DNA of 64,000 bases from Tomocerus qinae. Its lineage: Eukaryota; Arthropoda; Collembola; Entomobryomorpha; Tomoceridae. The translations under genes were made by a program, and so were the position numbers. Positions 46,802 to 60,000 of the stretch are shown in pieces (the first letter of the stretch is position 1; each line of letters starts with the position of its first letter). The notes beneath the pieces were generated by a model. The model searched no databases. It was not told where the DNA came from and saw only the letters and a list, made by a program, of their open reading frames with translations. The stretch is from NCBI GenBank assembly GCA_020055645.1, contig CM034548.1:11966001-12030000 (forward strand). Reading direction: 5' to 3'.

Positions 46802-47791
46802 TTATTTCCTAAAAACTACATTATTATTATAGCATATTACATTTTGGTCATATAACCTATTTATTGTACTGACAATTTTTGGGACAGTTGACATTTCGTA
46901 TCTTTTCTTTATAGAGGACTTGAAAGGCTGTAATAGTATTTTTTTGGAGTGCCTTGTCTGCCTCCTTTCACCAGCATCATAAATCTCGGGTAACATTTTT
47001 CTAAATCTTTCAGAATTCATCACTTGTATGCCAAATCTTAATAGTAGGTTTTCTCTTCGTTTTTCCAAACTATCTATTTTTAATTTTTCACAACATTGTT
47101 CGTACTCTGATTCCGAAATTTTACATCCTAAAATTACTGACATTGCTCTCCTTTGTACACCTTCCAAATTTTTACCCGAATTGTTTGTCAGTGATGGACC
47201 CCAAACAACATTTGCATATTCTAGAATCGGCCTAATATAGCATTTGTATGCCTGTACTAGTTCTGACTTATCAAACCCATGTCGTTTCAAATTCTGCAAT
47301 ATAAACATTTTTCCAGAAGCTCTTTCAACTATCTCATCAACATGATTATCCCATTTTAGGTCTTTTGTGATTTTAACTCCAAGTAATGTGGTACAACTTA
47401 CTTTCGGTATTTTTTCACCGTCAATAAAAAACTCCCAATTACTACTCACTGATTTGTCTTTTGAAAAATCTATTACCATGTAACCACATTTCTTGGGGTT
47501 AAAAGTCATTTTTTGTTCTTTTACCCATTTAGCAAAGTCATTTAGCATGGCTTGTCCTTGTGGGGTCTTATTTACAACTTTTTCTGCCACTGTGGCATCA
47601 TCAACAAATCCTGCTAGTGAGAAAAATTCACCACCATACTTCTCTTCGAATTTTAGCAGAACTGGGTTAATTTGTGCCAGAAAGCATAACCCACCTGTTT
47701 TCGTTCCCTGGGGACAACCACAACTACATTCTTGTGTTTCGGATAACGCTCTACCACACTTAACATTTTGCTTTCTTTTACTGAGAAAATT
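46802..47791 (-). mobile_element. 5'-truncated non-LTR retrotransposon, reverse transcriptase C-terminal part
   Basis: A single open frame of 330 codons carries the end of a reverse transcriptase. Reading from 47791 towards 46802: CGCPQGTKTGGLCFLAQINP (the PQG-x-x-x-G motif of the RT palm), then GFVDDATVAEK, the catalytic F/Y-x-DD box, then FNPKKCGYMVIDF, KVSCTTLLGVKITKDLKWDNH and the thumb-like YKCYIRPILEYANVVWGPSL and EGVQRRAMSVILG. The N-terminal RT motifs, endonuclease and ORF1 are absent: the frame closes at a TGA at 47792-47794. The LLGV…DLKW-x-H and IRP-x-LEYA signature fits the CR1/L2/Jockey group of LINEs. The domain it keeps is unbroken, so the copy is probably fairly young or belongs to a truncated subfamily. 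Confidence 0.85.
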
Positions 47792-50700
47792 TCAGAATTA
47801 TGTAGAATACGAAACCAAGAAAAGCTCTATTTGTACTCATGTTCATTGCATTTCGTTTTACACGGTATTAAAAATAGCCGGCTTGAAATTGTGACAAAAG
47901 GTTGTCATTTAAAGTTCTGGTTAATTAAAAATTAATGCTGAACTTTGTAACATATACAGGTGCGGATATCTAGGAATTTGACCAAGTGGGGCATATTATA
48001 GTATTGTAGTTATAATAGAATGGAATATTTGAGTTTTTAACCCTTTTTGACAAAAAGATCCTCTTCTATTCAAAATTTAGGAGGGGCCATGCTCTCGGGT
48101 TCCTCTTTAAATACGTATAATATGCTAATATAGACTCATTTTATGTAGATATTGGTAACAGAAGCAATCTATTGATTAATAAAGAACCTATCTGTAGTAT
48201 GGAATGTATTATCTAACTGGTGAGTGTCCGGTGCATTGCAAATTGTTATTCACAGAACACATATTATACCGTTTGAATAATTTGCTAAATATATCTCTCG
48301 CAAACATGAATTTTGATGAGTCCTAGTAGTCTGTATATACAACAATACTCTCTTTACTACTATCTTCTATAGTTCTATTCTACGCAGTAAGAATAACCGT
48401 TCTGGTGTTTCCGTATTTTCATACGGTAGGTTTCTTCTTGGAGCCAGGAGCTCTTCTCTAAAGTGGACTCAGTAAAGTCGTCATAGACCGTTCCTAAAAT
48501 TAAGCTCCGCCTTTACAAAAGTATTACAGCAGGTTGTGGTAAGTACCTCTCAGTATTACTATACAGCAAAATCTGATGAAGTGCGCGGAAACCGAATACG
48601 GACCTTATCTACCTTCATCTCCTGTGTTCAAGTGCATTCTATTTTACATCAGGTAGTAATCAGTGAATCAGTATTGCTTCATGCATAACTAGGAAACTGA
48701 ATACTAGTCATCCTATACTCCAGATTCAATTTTTCCTTATAGATAGGCAAACATAACCGATTCCGTCGACATCATCCCGATCATCGGCGATCTTCTCTTC
48801 TGCGCTGCTCGAATGGCCAATACAGGTAGCAGGTAGGCAACAAAACCAGGACTCAACTCTATTATCTGATGATGACGCGAATTAATCTTCTGGGGCAGGA
48901 TTTCACTTGATAATAGAAAATGCGGTACGCGCACATACTTATTGGAAGTGGATACCTAATCATGTTACTTCCTCGGAATTGGATTGGTTGGGTCATGTCA
49001 TAGTCATGTTTCCATTTCATGCTATATTATTCGATCTTGTGTGAAGTTGGTTCGCACTATACGTGTTTTGGTGCTATAATAATAGAATCACAGGCATACT
49101 ACTACAACTACTGGTTTTAAAGTGATTGTGCTTCCTGTTGTTGTGTGTGTAGTCAATATTATAAGATTGTATGTATAGGTATGGCAATTGTGTGTGTATA
49201 GCAAATACAGACTGTATAAATATGTGTATATGTGTGAAGGTATAGTCTTATCAGATATCGCATAGTTTTGTACTTGCATATTATTGCAACGTTGCGTTAT
49301 GTTATGTTATGTTAGAGGTATAATAGTAATAGTGCGTGGTATATCGATGTGATAGTGGATAGGTATGTTATGTATGGATGGACTATGGACTACGAATGGA
49401 CGATTGCATGCTGCATCCTATGCAATTCCTATATTTTGCATAATAAAAATGTTACTTGGGATTGCTTTCTTCGGCCTCAATATAGTGGGAACATTTAAAA
49501 TCATATGTTGGTAGTTTTCTTCGATGGTTACTTGCTATATATTATTATACTTTTATTTAAGTTTCCACTTTCCTGCACTGTAAATCCGAACAATAAGGTC
49601 AACTATTCCATAATTTGATTAGTTACAAGTTACTTACGCAGATTCTGTCGAGCTCATTGGGCCGTGACTTATTAGAGTTCATTGAGTTACTACAATGTGT
49701 ATTCGTATTCGCCACTGCTATCTAATACACTAGAGAAACCATAAATCATAAATGTTTGATAGGCAGAGTGCAATTGCTATATAAGTATCGTTTATGGATG
49801 AGATTTTGATTCACCTTGTCCCTTATCTACTCTGAAATCAATCCCGGGACGACTTTTACTTCCGACCCCGAGATTTTGTACATGTTTGTGAAGATCAGAT
49901 AGTTGATAGTGCTCTACATATATATCCCAACCTATCTCATCTGCTGTGACGTGACACTTTGGAACTGAGGTTGTAGGTATACAATTCTGTGAAGATGACA
50001 TTCAAAAAGTGCTGCCTTCGACCTATCACTTGTCAGTAGTGAATTAAAAATTGCAAAAATGTGAAAGAAAACTGTTAAATGGTCAAATTGACTATGAACT
50101 AGTGTGAAATTCTTCAAATGTTACAGATTTGAACAGATTTATTATTCATTGGGTTTGAATTTTACATCAGTCATTGATTGATGTGTTGAACCATCACTTT
50201 CGCTTTAATAGTTACATGTTCAATGTTATACAACTAATTAGTAAAATCAGTCGACACCGGACTCTAAACTTTTTCTAACTGTACAGAACAATTTTGTTTA
50301 AATAATTAATCGAGTATTGTTGATTGCGCTTTCAAAGTCGGAACTTCAAAATTCACCGAAATTATATTATCCAACATCAAGATCGAAATTCTGCTCGTAA
50401 TCTACAAAAGGACAACATTTTAGTGGTAAGTTAATCATTAAGTTCTTTATATTTACATTCACATTTAAATATTTTGACTTTGACATTGCATACTAAATTA
50501 TTGATTAATTTTCCCATGTTTTTTAAACATTGGTCTTCATTATAAATTCGTTTTCTTCACACCTGTTACCTGTGATTATAAATAACTGTAGAAATTAATA
50601 ACTTTAATTAATTAATATCTGAAGACCGCCAATGACCTGAGGGACTGTGACTAATTAGTCTAATTGTTAGAACGAATTTACTTGATTTTACATACAGACA

Positions 50701-53700
50701 ATCGTCTCCTTGACATTTCTGTCAATAATAACTAGGGTTTTTGTCCATTTGTAATGTTCTCTCTTTCCACCTAGTTTGTCTTAGTTTTGTTTTGATAGCC
50801 GTATCCAACGGTAAAAGTGCATATTCAAAATGGGCGAACTAGTTTTTGGTTTTGTAAAATAACACCTTTTGCGCTTTACAATATTATTAAGCCAAGCTCA
50901 TAGACATTGCAAATTCCAAAAGCGTGATCATCATATCTTTATAATACTAATTCGAGTTGATCATGTAATTTCGAAGAAATGTTATTTAAAAGAAGGGCAT
51001 TTTACAAAATTGTCAACTTATTGTTCGACCTTCTATTTCGAATTTAATGCTACTGCACGGTATGCGGTATCTGAATTTTGAATCTATTTATTGTCATCTT
51101 ACAAATAACAGTCAACTGTACCTGTTACCTGTGTGTGAAAGTGTCGGTAATCGATGACCCAGAAAGATTGTTCTTTAATTAAGAATTTTGATAAAAAAAC
51201 TGTATGTGTGTATTGTATACTGCTTATTATATACTGCTGTTATTGAGATATTGCTGTCATTTTTGACTTTTTGAAGTACCACTATCATATTGCCATATTA
51301 TGAAAATTTCATCTTTTTCATCGGCTTAAATTCTGATTGTGGCCATATCATCCTAATGTTTTCCAAGTTTTCCGTATCCTTCCTGTCACTTGTGAATACA
51401 ATTTTTATTTCTTTAGTTATGCCATAAATACTTTTTAAAACAACTTCAATTAAAAAAATCCTACTTCATTAGTAACATGCATTAAATGGGCTATGGTTAC
51501 CAGTAGTAGAGGTATTCTATTTATTACAGTACTTCTGCAATTTTACAGTTAGAGTATGACATAATTTTATATTTTATTCATAAATAATTATGATGAATAT
51601 AATTCTTAATAAATTAGTTCCGCCCGGATCAAAAGTCTATCTATATTCCCATGAAATGGTAAATTCACTGTAGGAATTTGTTTATTTCTACGCATAAACA
51701 TTTTAGGTATTTAAAATGATTAAAGTATTGGATGTTTCAAGTGAAGTTGCCCTTAGGCACAGTAACAAAATATCGTTTAAATAATGAAATATGAATTGAT
51801 TATTATTGAACATTTTAGATTGTTTCACAATAATTACAGCATAATTAAACGCCAATGAGGTAATTTATATCAATTATAAATGAAAAGTGAACAGAGTTAT
51901 CTGCTTATATTTATATCAGTATTTATTTTGAGATAATGCGAATTTATTTCAATGCACTCCTCAATCCCTCAATACTGCACATTTCAGGTTAAATCTTGGT
52001 TATGACAAGATGACAAGACTCGTCTCCAGGAATTTAACCAAGGGGTCAAAATTTATAGAAATGTCCAGTAATCGCTAAGCCCCTAATTTGCATAACCTGG
52101 TACAGGTAGTTAAATGTTACGATTAGTTTGTGTTAACATGGTTAGGGTTAGGTCATGTTAGATTAGGTTATGCAAATCCTAAGATTAGTAATTGCAGTAT
52201 GCAGTATGGAACCTTTATTGTTACAAATGAAATATTTTTCGATTTTTAACCTTTGACAACAAAATCGTTGTTTTCTGGGGATTTAGAGTTGCCCGTCTTT
52301 CCTACGTGACTGTCTTCTTGTTTACATTTTGCACAATAATAAACATTTGTGGTTGCAAACAGGCACGTATGTTGGAAATACTAGTATAATTCCACGCATA
52401 CTACTTATTATGTACGTACGTGTAGGACCATTACCTACGGTACTAATTTTAATGGTATGATATTCTGAATTATTAAACATGGAATTATACTCACAATTCC
52501 ATTTCAATATTTTCCTCGTTGTTTTATTATAGTCATAATATCAGTCAATCCTTATTCTTTGGCGGCTACTGACTGGATTGAATAAAATCACACAGGAAGG
52601 ATTTTTATTTTAATATTCAGTAATAATTCCTAATTTATTATTCAAATGAATTCCACTCAATCTAATCCAACATTTTAGTGGAGACAAAAGTAGTTTTAAT
52701 TGCTTTACAGGTTGATTTTGACCTTTTATTCTTTTTATGTAAATCCTGTATTGCTATTGTATTTAGAATGATGGTATAAAGTTTCTGAAGAGCAGCTGAA
52801 GAGCTTTTGTACAGTACGCAGTCTCTATGGCTTTAAATATTTCAAAATATTATGAGAAGAATGTGCCCTTGTATTCTGTAAGCATAAAAATATTTCTAAA
52901 TTTTGGGATACATTTTGTATTTCAATTAAAATTAAAGGCACTCTACATTGTCTTATTTTCACACCTCTGTGTTTGTGCCTGATAGTTGAAATGTGAATTT
53001 TACATTTTCGTTTGATACATCATGCAGGCATCACTAAATCTTTGAAAAATAGATGTTTGCAAATTTAGTACTAATGGTAGCACTTGCAGTAATATTTGAT
53101 AGTAATCTTATTATTGATTGAACATACGGAATAACTTGGTTCCAAGCGTTGCCAGAAATTGTTCATGAGTAATATTACATGTCGGTATGGTTGTATACGA
53201 ATCTGATATTTCTGTAGTGAATACGATATGCTTATTGTCAACTTTCGACCATGTAAAGAAAACAAAAAAGGGCATTAAAACAGTATAATGTGTAGTGGGA
53301 GATCTGTTGTGCAATTTATGCAATTTTGCAGCATCAGCAGATTGAAAACAATCTTATTCATGTTATGTCAGGGCATAGTGAAGTTTATGTGAACGATTCT
53401 ATTCCCTTCCACCGTACCTAATATTTTTTGCTGATTTTGCATTAATTCCGAGCTTTTAACTGCAGATAACAACGCTCGTACTCCTACTCATAGAAACTAT
53501 ACTGCTATGTAGATTTAGTAATATTGTTACATGCGAATAATCATGTATATTCACATTTGTTGTACAATTAATTATTTAGTGGTATTAATTAATATTCTAA
53601 CAGTGTTTTGTAAAGCATACTTTTCTTGAGTTATCATGAGTGAACACATAATTAAGTTATTTACTTCCTACAAATAGGTTAATTTACTGAACAAATGAGG

Positions 53701-54006
53701 CTAAAATTGGTTAGCATCGAATCATTCTATAGTATTGCCCTGCATTATTGCACTGAGCTTTGAACACCCATTGGCCTAGTATGGATTCAGTTTAGAATAC
53801 ATTTATCGCGTTGGTTAGAAGGAGTGTTATTATTAATATAAGCATTTCAAGTTTAACGTTCGGTCATGTAAGACTAAAGTTTTCATCGACCATATAATAA
53901 TTGAATGAATTATTTCTGATTACAGGTAGCTGTAAAACTCATATTATTCAATAATGTTTATTGAACCTGGAGAGTAGCAATTGTGGAAGTGTCTAACAAA
54001 AAGACA
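47792..54006. other. Long non-coding interval before the Ser/Lys-rich gene
   Basis: About 6.2 kb without a gene I can support. Short frames are scattered and unremarkable. GTTATGTTAT-type and TGTGTGT-type simple sequence occurs near 49140-49330. Part may be a long first intron or promoter for the next gene. Confidence 0.4.
52086..52177. repeat. Inverted pair of ATTTGCATAACCT / AGGTTATGCAAAT
   Basis: A perfect 13-base inverted repeat, 52086-52098 and 52165-52177. Each arm holds the octamer ATGCAAAT (or ATTTGCAT), the classic POU/Oct binding sequence. Between them, at about 52138-52168, are TTAGGGTTAGG and related TTAGG-like words. It could be a regulatory site pair or the remnant of a small palindromic repeat. 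Confidence 0.5.
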
Positions 54007-57000
54007 ATGGAGAAGTAAGTATACTTTATTGCATGTCAATAACTATTTTGTACTATAATAATAAAACGCTTTTTATGAGCAATTTAAACTTTAACCTAAA
54101 AAATTTCCAAATTAGATTTTTGTTTTGTCGTTTTTAAAATTGAATCTACAAAATAAAAATAATTCTGTATTTTTTATTTTTGGAAAAGTTAATTTTAGGT
54201 GTAATTTTTATGATTGATGCATTAAAAATAGTTTTATAATTTATATGGACAGACAGACGTCCAAAATAACTACCTTAATTTCTTTATTGTTTGCATAGGC
54301 ATTAACATGTTTTTTTTAACTTTGAACACTATGAATTTTAAATAAAGAACTGTGGTGTTCGAGTATAGTCACAGAGGATTAGGTCGCCCGATGAGAAAAG
54401 AGCAGCGTTCTGAAAATGACAGTGGAAACAGTAACACAAATAAACCAGCAAAAATCAGCCAAAGTAACAACAAGGAAAAGGAAAAAATCAAGGTAACCAT
54501 TGCCTTTAGTTATTTTTATCATATCAGTGAAGACCGGGAAGTGTAGAAAAGACAATAAAATAGTATGGTGGAGTTTTATGTGCTTGTTTTGATTATACCA
54601 ATACAATCGTATAAATGTAGTATTTGAGTAATTAAGTATTTTATTTCATATATTTAGAATGACCGTCATAGAGTACCCAATCCTTTGGCCCATAAAAATA
54701 TCAAAAATGCTCACGAAAGGTATTTACAAAAAATAAATTCTTCTAAAATGATTTCATTGATTTCTACTTCCTACATATATACAAACTTCAATATTGACCT
54801 TGACAGGAGAAATAAGGAGCTTAGCAGATCCGTTGCTAAAATCAATAGTAATAAATCGTCAGTGGCAGAAAAAAATTCGTTGTCCAAACCTGACTTTGCG
54901 ATTCCACCTCCGAGAGCACCTTTACCTCCGACTTTTGAAATGGAAGTAGATGACGATTGTCTTTCAACAGTGACAGTGGCGGCCCCAGCTCAACCTAGTT
55001 CTACTGTCATAGCCAAGACTTCTTCTAAAGAGAGGGCAAATTTAACCAAAAATGATATATCTAGTTTAAGCACTAATGCTGATGCTACTTCCTCTAAATC
55101 TGACTGCAAAAAAGAGGCAAATGGCAACCCAATTGAAGAGTCCAAGACTGCTTCAAGCACAAATGGTACAGAAAAGAAAGCTCTATCAGCAGACAGCAGC
55201 ATTGTGCTTATTAAATTGACAGAAATATTACAGAAAGATGAAACTTGTAAGTTTTTGTTTATTTTGCCACACAATTTACTTTCTCCACAATAGACCATAT
55301 TTAATAAATCTTACTATTAAAACATTAGGATCACAAACACTTTTTTCACAAGTATTGTCAGTTTTGATTATTTTATACCAATAGTAGTTTAGAAAATTCA
55401 GGGAATGCATAACGTCAATGTTTGTGTAGGTTACCGAATCAGAGTATTTAATTTTGAGTTGGAATTAAACTTTTCAGGGAAAAAGAAGGTATCCGAGACG
55501 TTTAAGTCATTTCTGGAGCAAAAACATAAGAGTGCCACCAAAAGCAGTGAAGCTGAGGGAAAGGCTCCAAAAGGTAGTAGTATAGAAGAGAATAAGGAAA
55601 CAGAGCGTCATAAGGGAGCATCTATAAAGAAGGAAAAGAAGAGTGAAGGAGAACCAAGTTCTTCTAATGGAAAAAAAGAGAAAAGTCGCACTTCTGAAAA
55701 TGGCTCTACGTCGTCCAGAAAACCTGGAAAGGAAGAAAAAGGTGCTCACGACAATAAAAAAGTCTCTAAAGACGAAAAGCACGAAGGGAGCAAATCAAGA
55801 TCTCACCGCCATCAAAATCCAGATGGAAGTTCAAAGGAAGACGTGAAAAAGACTTCGTCTAGTAAGAGTACGAGAGATTCAAGTGGACATCGACAAAGAC
55901 ATAATTCAGGGAAAAGTCACTCGTCTCGGTCTTCGTCTTCAAAAGAGAAGACAAAGTCTTCTGAGTCTGAATGTCGAAAAAGAAAAGCAGGATCTCCTGA
56001 GCATTCAAAATCGGCAAAGAAAGAGAAGGTGGAAGGCAAGGAAAAGAGTCATGAAAAAAGTAGAAAAAGCTCTGAATCGCGGTCTCGGAAATCTAAGAAG
56101 GATTTAAAAGAAATAAGCAGAATGCAAAAGTCCCTTTTCGAACCGGAAAATGGAGATGAAGCTGCTGAGGGCACTGAATCGCGCGTGATTAAAACTGAGA
56201 AAAGTAAGCATCATAAAAAGCCCTCTACAAGGTCAAAAGAAAGTAAGTCTGGCAAAGGAAATCATGTAAAGAAAAGTCCCGGAGAAGCTGACCCACTTGA
56301 GATTGTAGTTTTAAGTTCGGATAGTAGTGACGTCTCTCCGGAAAGACCTCACCGCCCGAGTAAAGACAAGGAGAAGGCGGTTGAGCGGCGTTCTTCTAGA
56401 AAAGCGGAATCAAGCAGCCGACCGAAAACATCCGGGATGACGTCCGAAAAAGAATCGAAACGAGAGTGCCAGTCAAGAGAATCGAATCCTAAAATAGCTG
56501 TCAAGAAGGCCGGTTCAGTCCCGGACGGCCACAATCTTTCAGTCTCTGAAACATCTTCAAAAGAAACATTAGCAGAAACTAAAGCTCCGGCAACAACATT
56601 TTCTTCTCCACAAAATATTGACAAAAGTTCGAAAAAAGAGATTAGTAAGAATACGACACTAAGTTCACAGTCAGGAGTTTCATCTGCGCCGCCTGTAACT
56701 GAAGCTATAAATTCTAGCACTACAGCAGACTGTCAAAAGTCAACAGTCAAAGCCGCGGATGCTTTAGAATCTACTCCTGTGACAAAAAGTGAAATAGTGT
56801 TGACAAGTCTACCTGTTGTGTCACTTGTGGATATTTGTAAGTCTGACAATAGAAATAATAACAAGGAACTGTGCACAGCAGAAGATTTTCCCGCAGGGAC
56901 TGACGTTTCGGACGGCGAAGTTGACTTGGAAAATTTAGAGGCTACTCTAAACATTTCTTCATTCCCTCAAGACTTCGCTTGCTCAAGCTCAGACGAGTTA

Positions 57001-60000
57001 GCTGCAATTATGAACATGGATTATGACGAAGATGATAAAGAAATTGGCAAATATGCCAAACGGCCCTCGGACGCAACAAATACTTCTGATGGCAGCGCAC
57101 CTTATTTGGGAGATGTAAATAATTATGCCAGTGGAAGTGGGCAGGGAATGTGTGATCAAGGAAATGCTAATCAGCAATCAGGCAATGTCGAAATGCAACA
57201 AGATTTCCCCGTGCTGTCAATCCCTGACCCTACCGCACCCGCACCAGCACCCGCTGTTGAAACAAGTGAGGACTCAGAAGAAGAAGTCCCTCTCATTCGC
57301 ATCCGAACAGATTTGTTCACAGAAGCTTTGGAAAATTCTTCTTCGTGTGGAATCAGCCCGACTCGAGTGTCGGATAAGAAGACTGTTGTACCAGCTTCAG
57401 TTCCAGCACCACCTCCAACTCCAATTCCAGTTCCAGCTCTAGCTCCAGCTCCAGCTCTAGCTCCAGCTCCAGCTCCAGCTTTAGCTCCAACTCCAGCTCC
57501 AACTCCAGCTCCAGCTCCGGCTCTAGCTCCAGCTCCAGCTGTAGCTCCAGCTCTAGCTCCAGCTCCAGTTCCAGATCCATTACCAGTACAAGTACCAGTA
57601 CTAGCCGACGACAATCAAACGTATCAAAAAAGCAAAGTTGTGGAGGAGGTGAAGAGAACAATTGCAGAAGTGCTCACAATAGGCACCAGTGTACAACAAA
57701 AGCTCAATGCTGCTCTAGAGGCTCTGAGATGTCACTCAGATGCATTAAGTGTTAATAATTTCGATAGTGATATAAAAAATATATCAGAGCAGTCTTTAAA
57801 TTGCTTTAACTCTATTCTTCAGCTGGGCAGTCAGCAGCTGAGCGACAAAGTTAAACGACATTCGACGATCCTGGCTGTGCACAATGATAATTATGCCATT
57901 ACAGAAATGCAAATGGACAAAGCCGCTAATTACTTTGCCATTGTTGTTCTAATTAATGTGATGATCGCCGATTCTCTGTACAATGAGTTCATTACGGAAT
58001 TAATGGGGGTGCGCTACCGGATCTTGTGCATTTTAAAGGTCTACTTTAGCCAACTCACCCAACCTCTGCACGGAGAGACGTGGTACTCTTACGTCAATTC
58101 TGTTATTCAAAGCAAGTTAATCTCGTCACAGTTCGAAGCCTGGAATCTAGTTGCCAACAAATCCTGGGCAATACTGAAATGCTTTGAGGAAGCACCTGCC
58201 AAAATGACACCTATTTACGAGCACAGAGTTATCGGCTGTGAGGGGTTTAAGGACATTGTAGATAATATTTTAATGAGCGTTCGCAGAAAATTACGACAAT
58301 CTCCTCAGGCCATTGGCAATTCAGAAGTTGATTGTATTCAGGATATACTCAATGCTATTTTTGTAAACTCGAATGGACTCGTATCTGCTAATCCAGCTCC
58401 AGCAAATGTAGCAACACATGAATCAACGATGATGGCAAACACTGCATCTTCATATCTCAACAATTGCTCATTGGTCTACTCTCCGGTCAGCGTGAGTCCG
58501 ATAAGTCCACCTAATTGTAACAATTATGGAGGGCCTACTTCAGGTAAACCCCAATTTATCAATATTTGTTATCCTATAAATTAATAATGCAGAATATAAT
58601 TGATATAAAAATACTAATTATTTTCGGTTGTTCTATAATTATTTTAATTGTCATTTGCCAAATGTTTTTATCAGTGACAACAGCTAGTGCTCCTATGGTG
58701 TTCAGAGAGACTATGGCGAATAATATGTCTCTCTCCTCGTACACACCAAGTACCATGAGCCAAGGGATGACAATGCAGCATCAGCAGGCCCCGTCAAATG
58801 TTCGTGCTTCTTCTGTTCATTACCGTGAACAACCTAATCAAAATTTTACGGTGACCAGCAGTTATGAGGGATGTGCCACGTCTTCGTTTGCGTCGGATAA
58901 CATGTGCATGCCTATGGCAGGTGGGAATGGTGGCAACATGTCCATCATGAACCACGCATCCCAACAAGCTTCTTCAGTTCAACCCGGAAATAACTACTAC
59001 AACCCGCACAGTTCACAAATGTATGCAATGAATCCCAACGACTATATTTACTCGCAACCACAACAAGTTAATAGAACAAGTACCCCTCAAGTTCAAATGC
59101 GATCCTATCCAGTGATGAATCATCAAAACATGTCATATGCTAATAATCAAGTGAGCCTGACTCGACCAAGTCAGCACTCTGTGCGAGTGGTATGTAAATA
59201 GTATGACTTTTATGTAATTTTATAAAAATATTCCTTTTATGATTCCCTCTTATTGACAAAAATACTTCTTTAGACTTAAAAATAATGACCTTTTTCTCAT
59301 ATATATTTTGATATACACTTCTCATTAGTGTAGAAGTAAGTAACGTGGAAATGAATTGAATATCATGTTAACCCTGTAACTATGCAATGAACAATCTCGT
59401 TGTTTTGACTGGTTGCTGATTTTTAGATCCTTTAAATTTTTGAAACTTAACGAAACTAACGAAACGAAGCAAATAGATTTTTCATCCTATTTGGCAAATA
59501 AATGTCAAAAAAGAAAGAGTTCATGTTGTGCATTTATGAATTAATATTTAATATTTTTGTTTTAGCAACATAGGCAAACACAGCATATACTACCTCAGTC
59601 CGGAAATCAGTATCAAGGACAAAATACTGCATATCTCTCGAATACATGTGAACGATATCAGCCAAGTTATAATGCTATTCATGCGTTATCAACGATAACA
59701 GTAAGTTCAAAATTATAACACAGTAAAGGGTGCTATAACAGCTTGGCTTTGGGTTTTTATTGTTTCGTAAAACTATTCTGCAATTTGCACGTTTTGTAAT
59801 GTGGATGCTGTCACTAGCAATCTTTTTGCTTTCCTCAATAAGTGCCTTGTTTTGGATCCCTAATTTTATAATTAATCAATGGAATAATCTCCATCGAAAT
59901 AGGCCATTGATAACCTTCTCTTAAGGTAGTATCTGATCATAAAGCAAATGACACTCTTGAAGTCTTAAGTTTTTCACTACATGATACAACGACAGTTCTT

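Noticed and set aside
47493..47894. Plus-strand 133-aa frame
   Set aside because: Antisense shadow of the reverse transcriptase, whose motifs are clear on the minus strand.
55507..55782. Minus-strand Phe/Leu-rich frames opposite the Lys/Ser region
   Set aside because: AAG/TCT-rich coding reads as CTT/AGA on the other strand, giving spurious open frames.
57171..57661. Two long minus-strand frames (147 and 102 aa) of Gly-Ala and Glu-Leu repeats
   Set aside because: They are the complement of the Pro-Ala hexamer array, which keeps every frame open. No start context or splice support on that strand.
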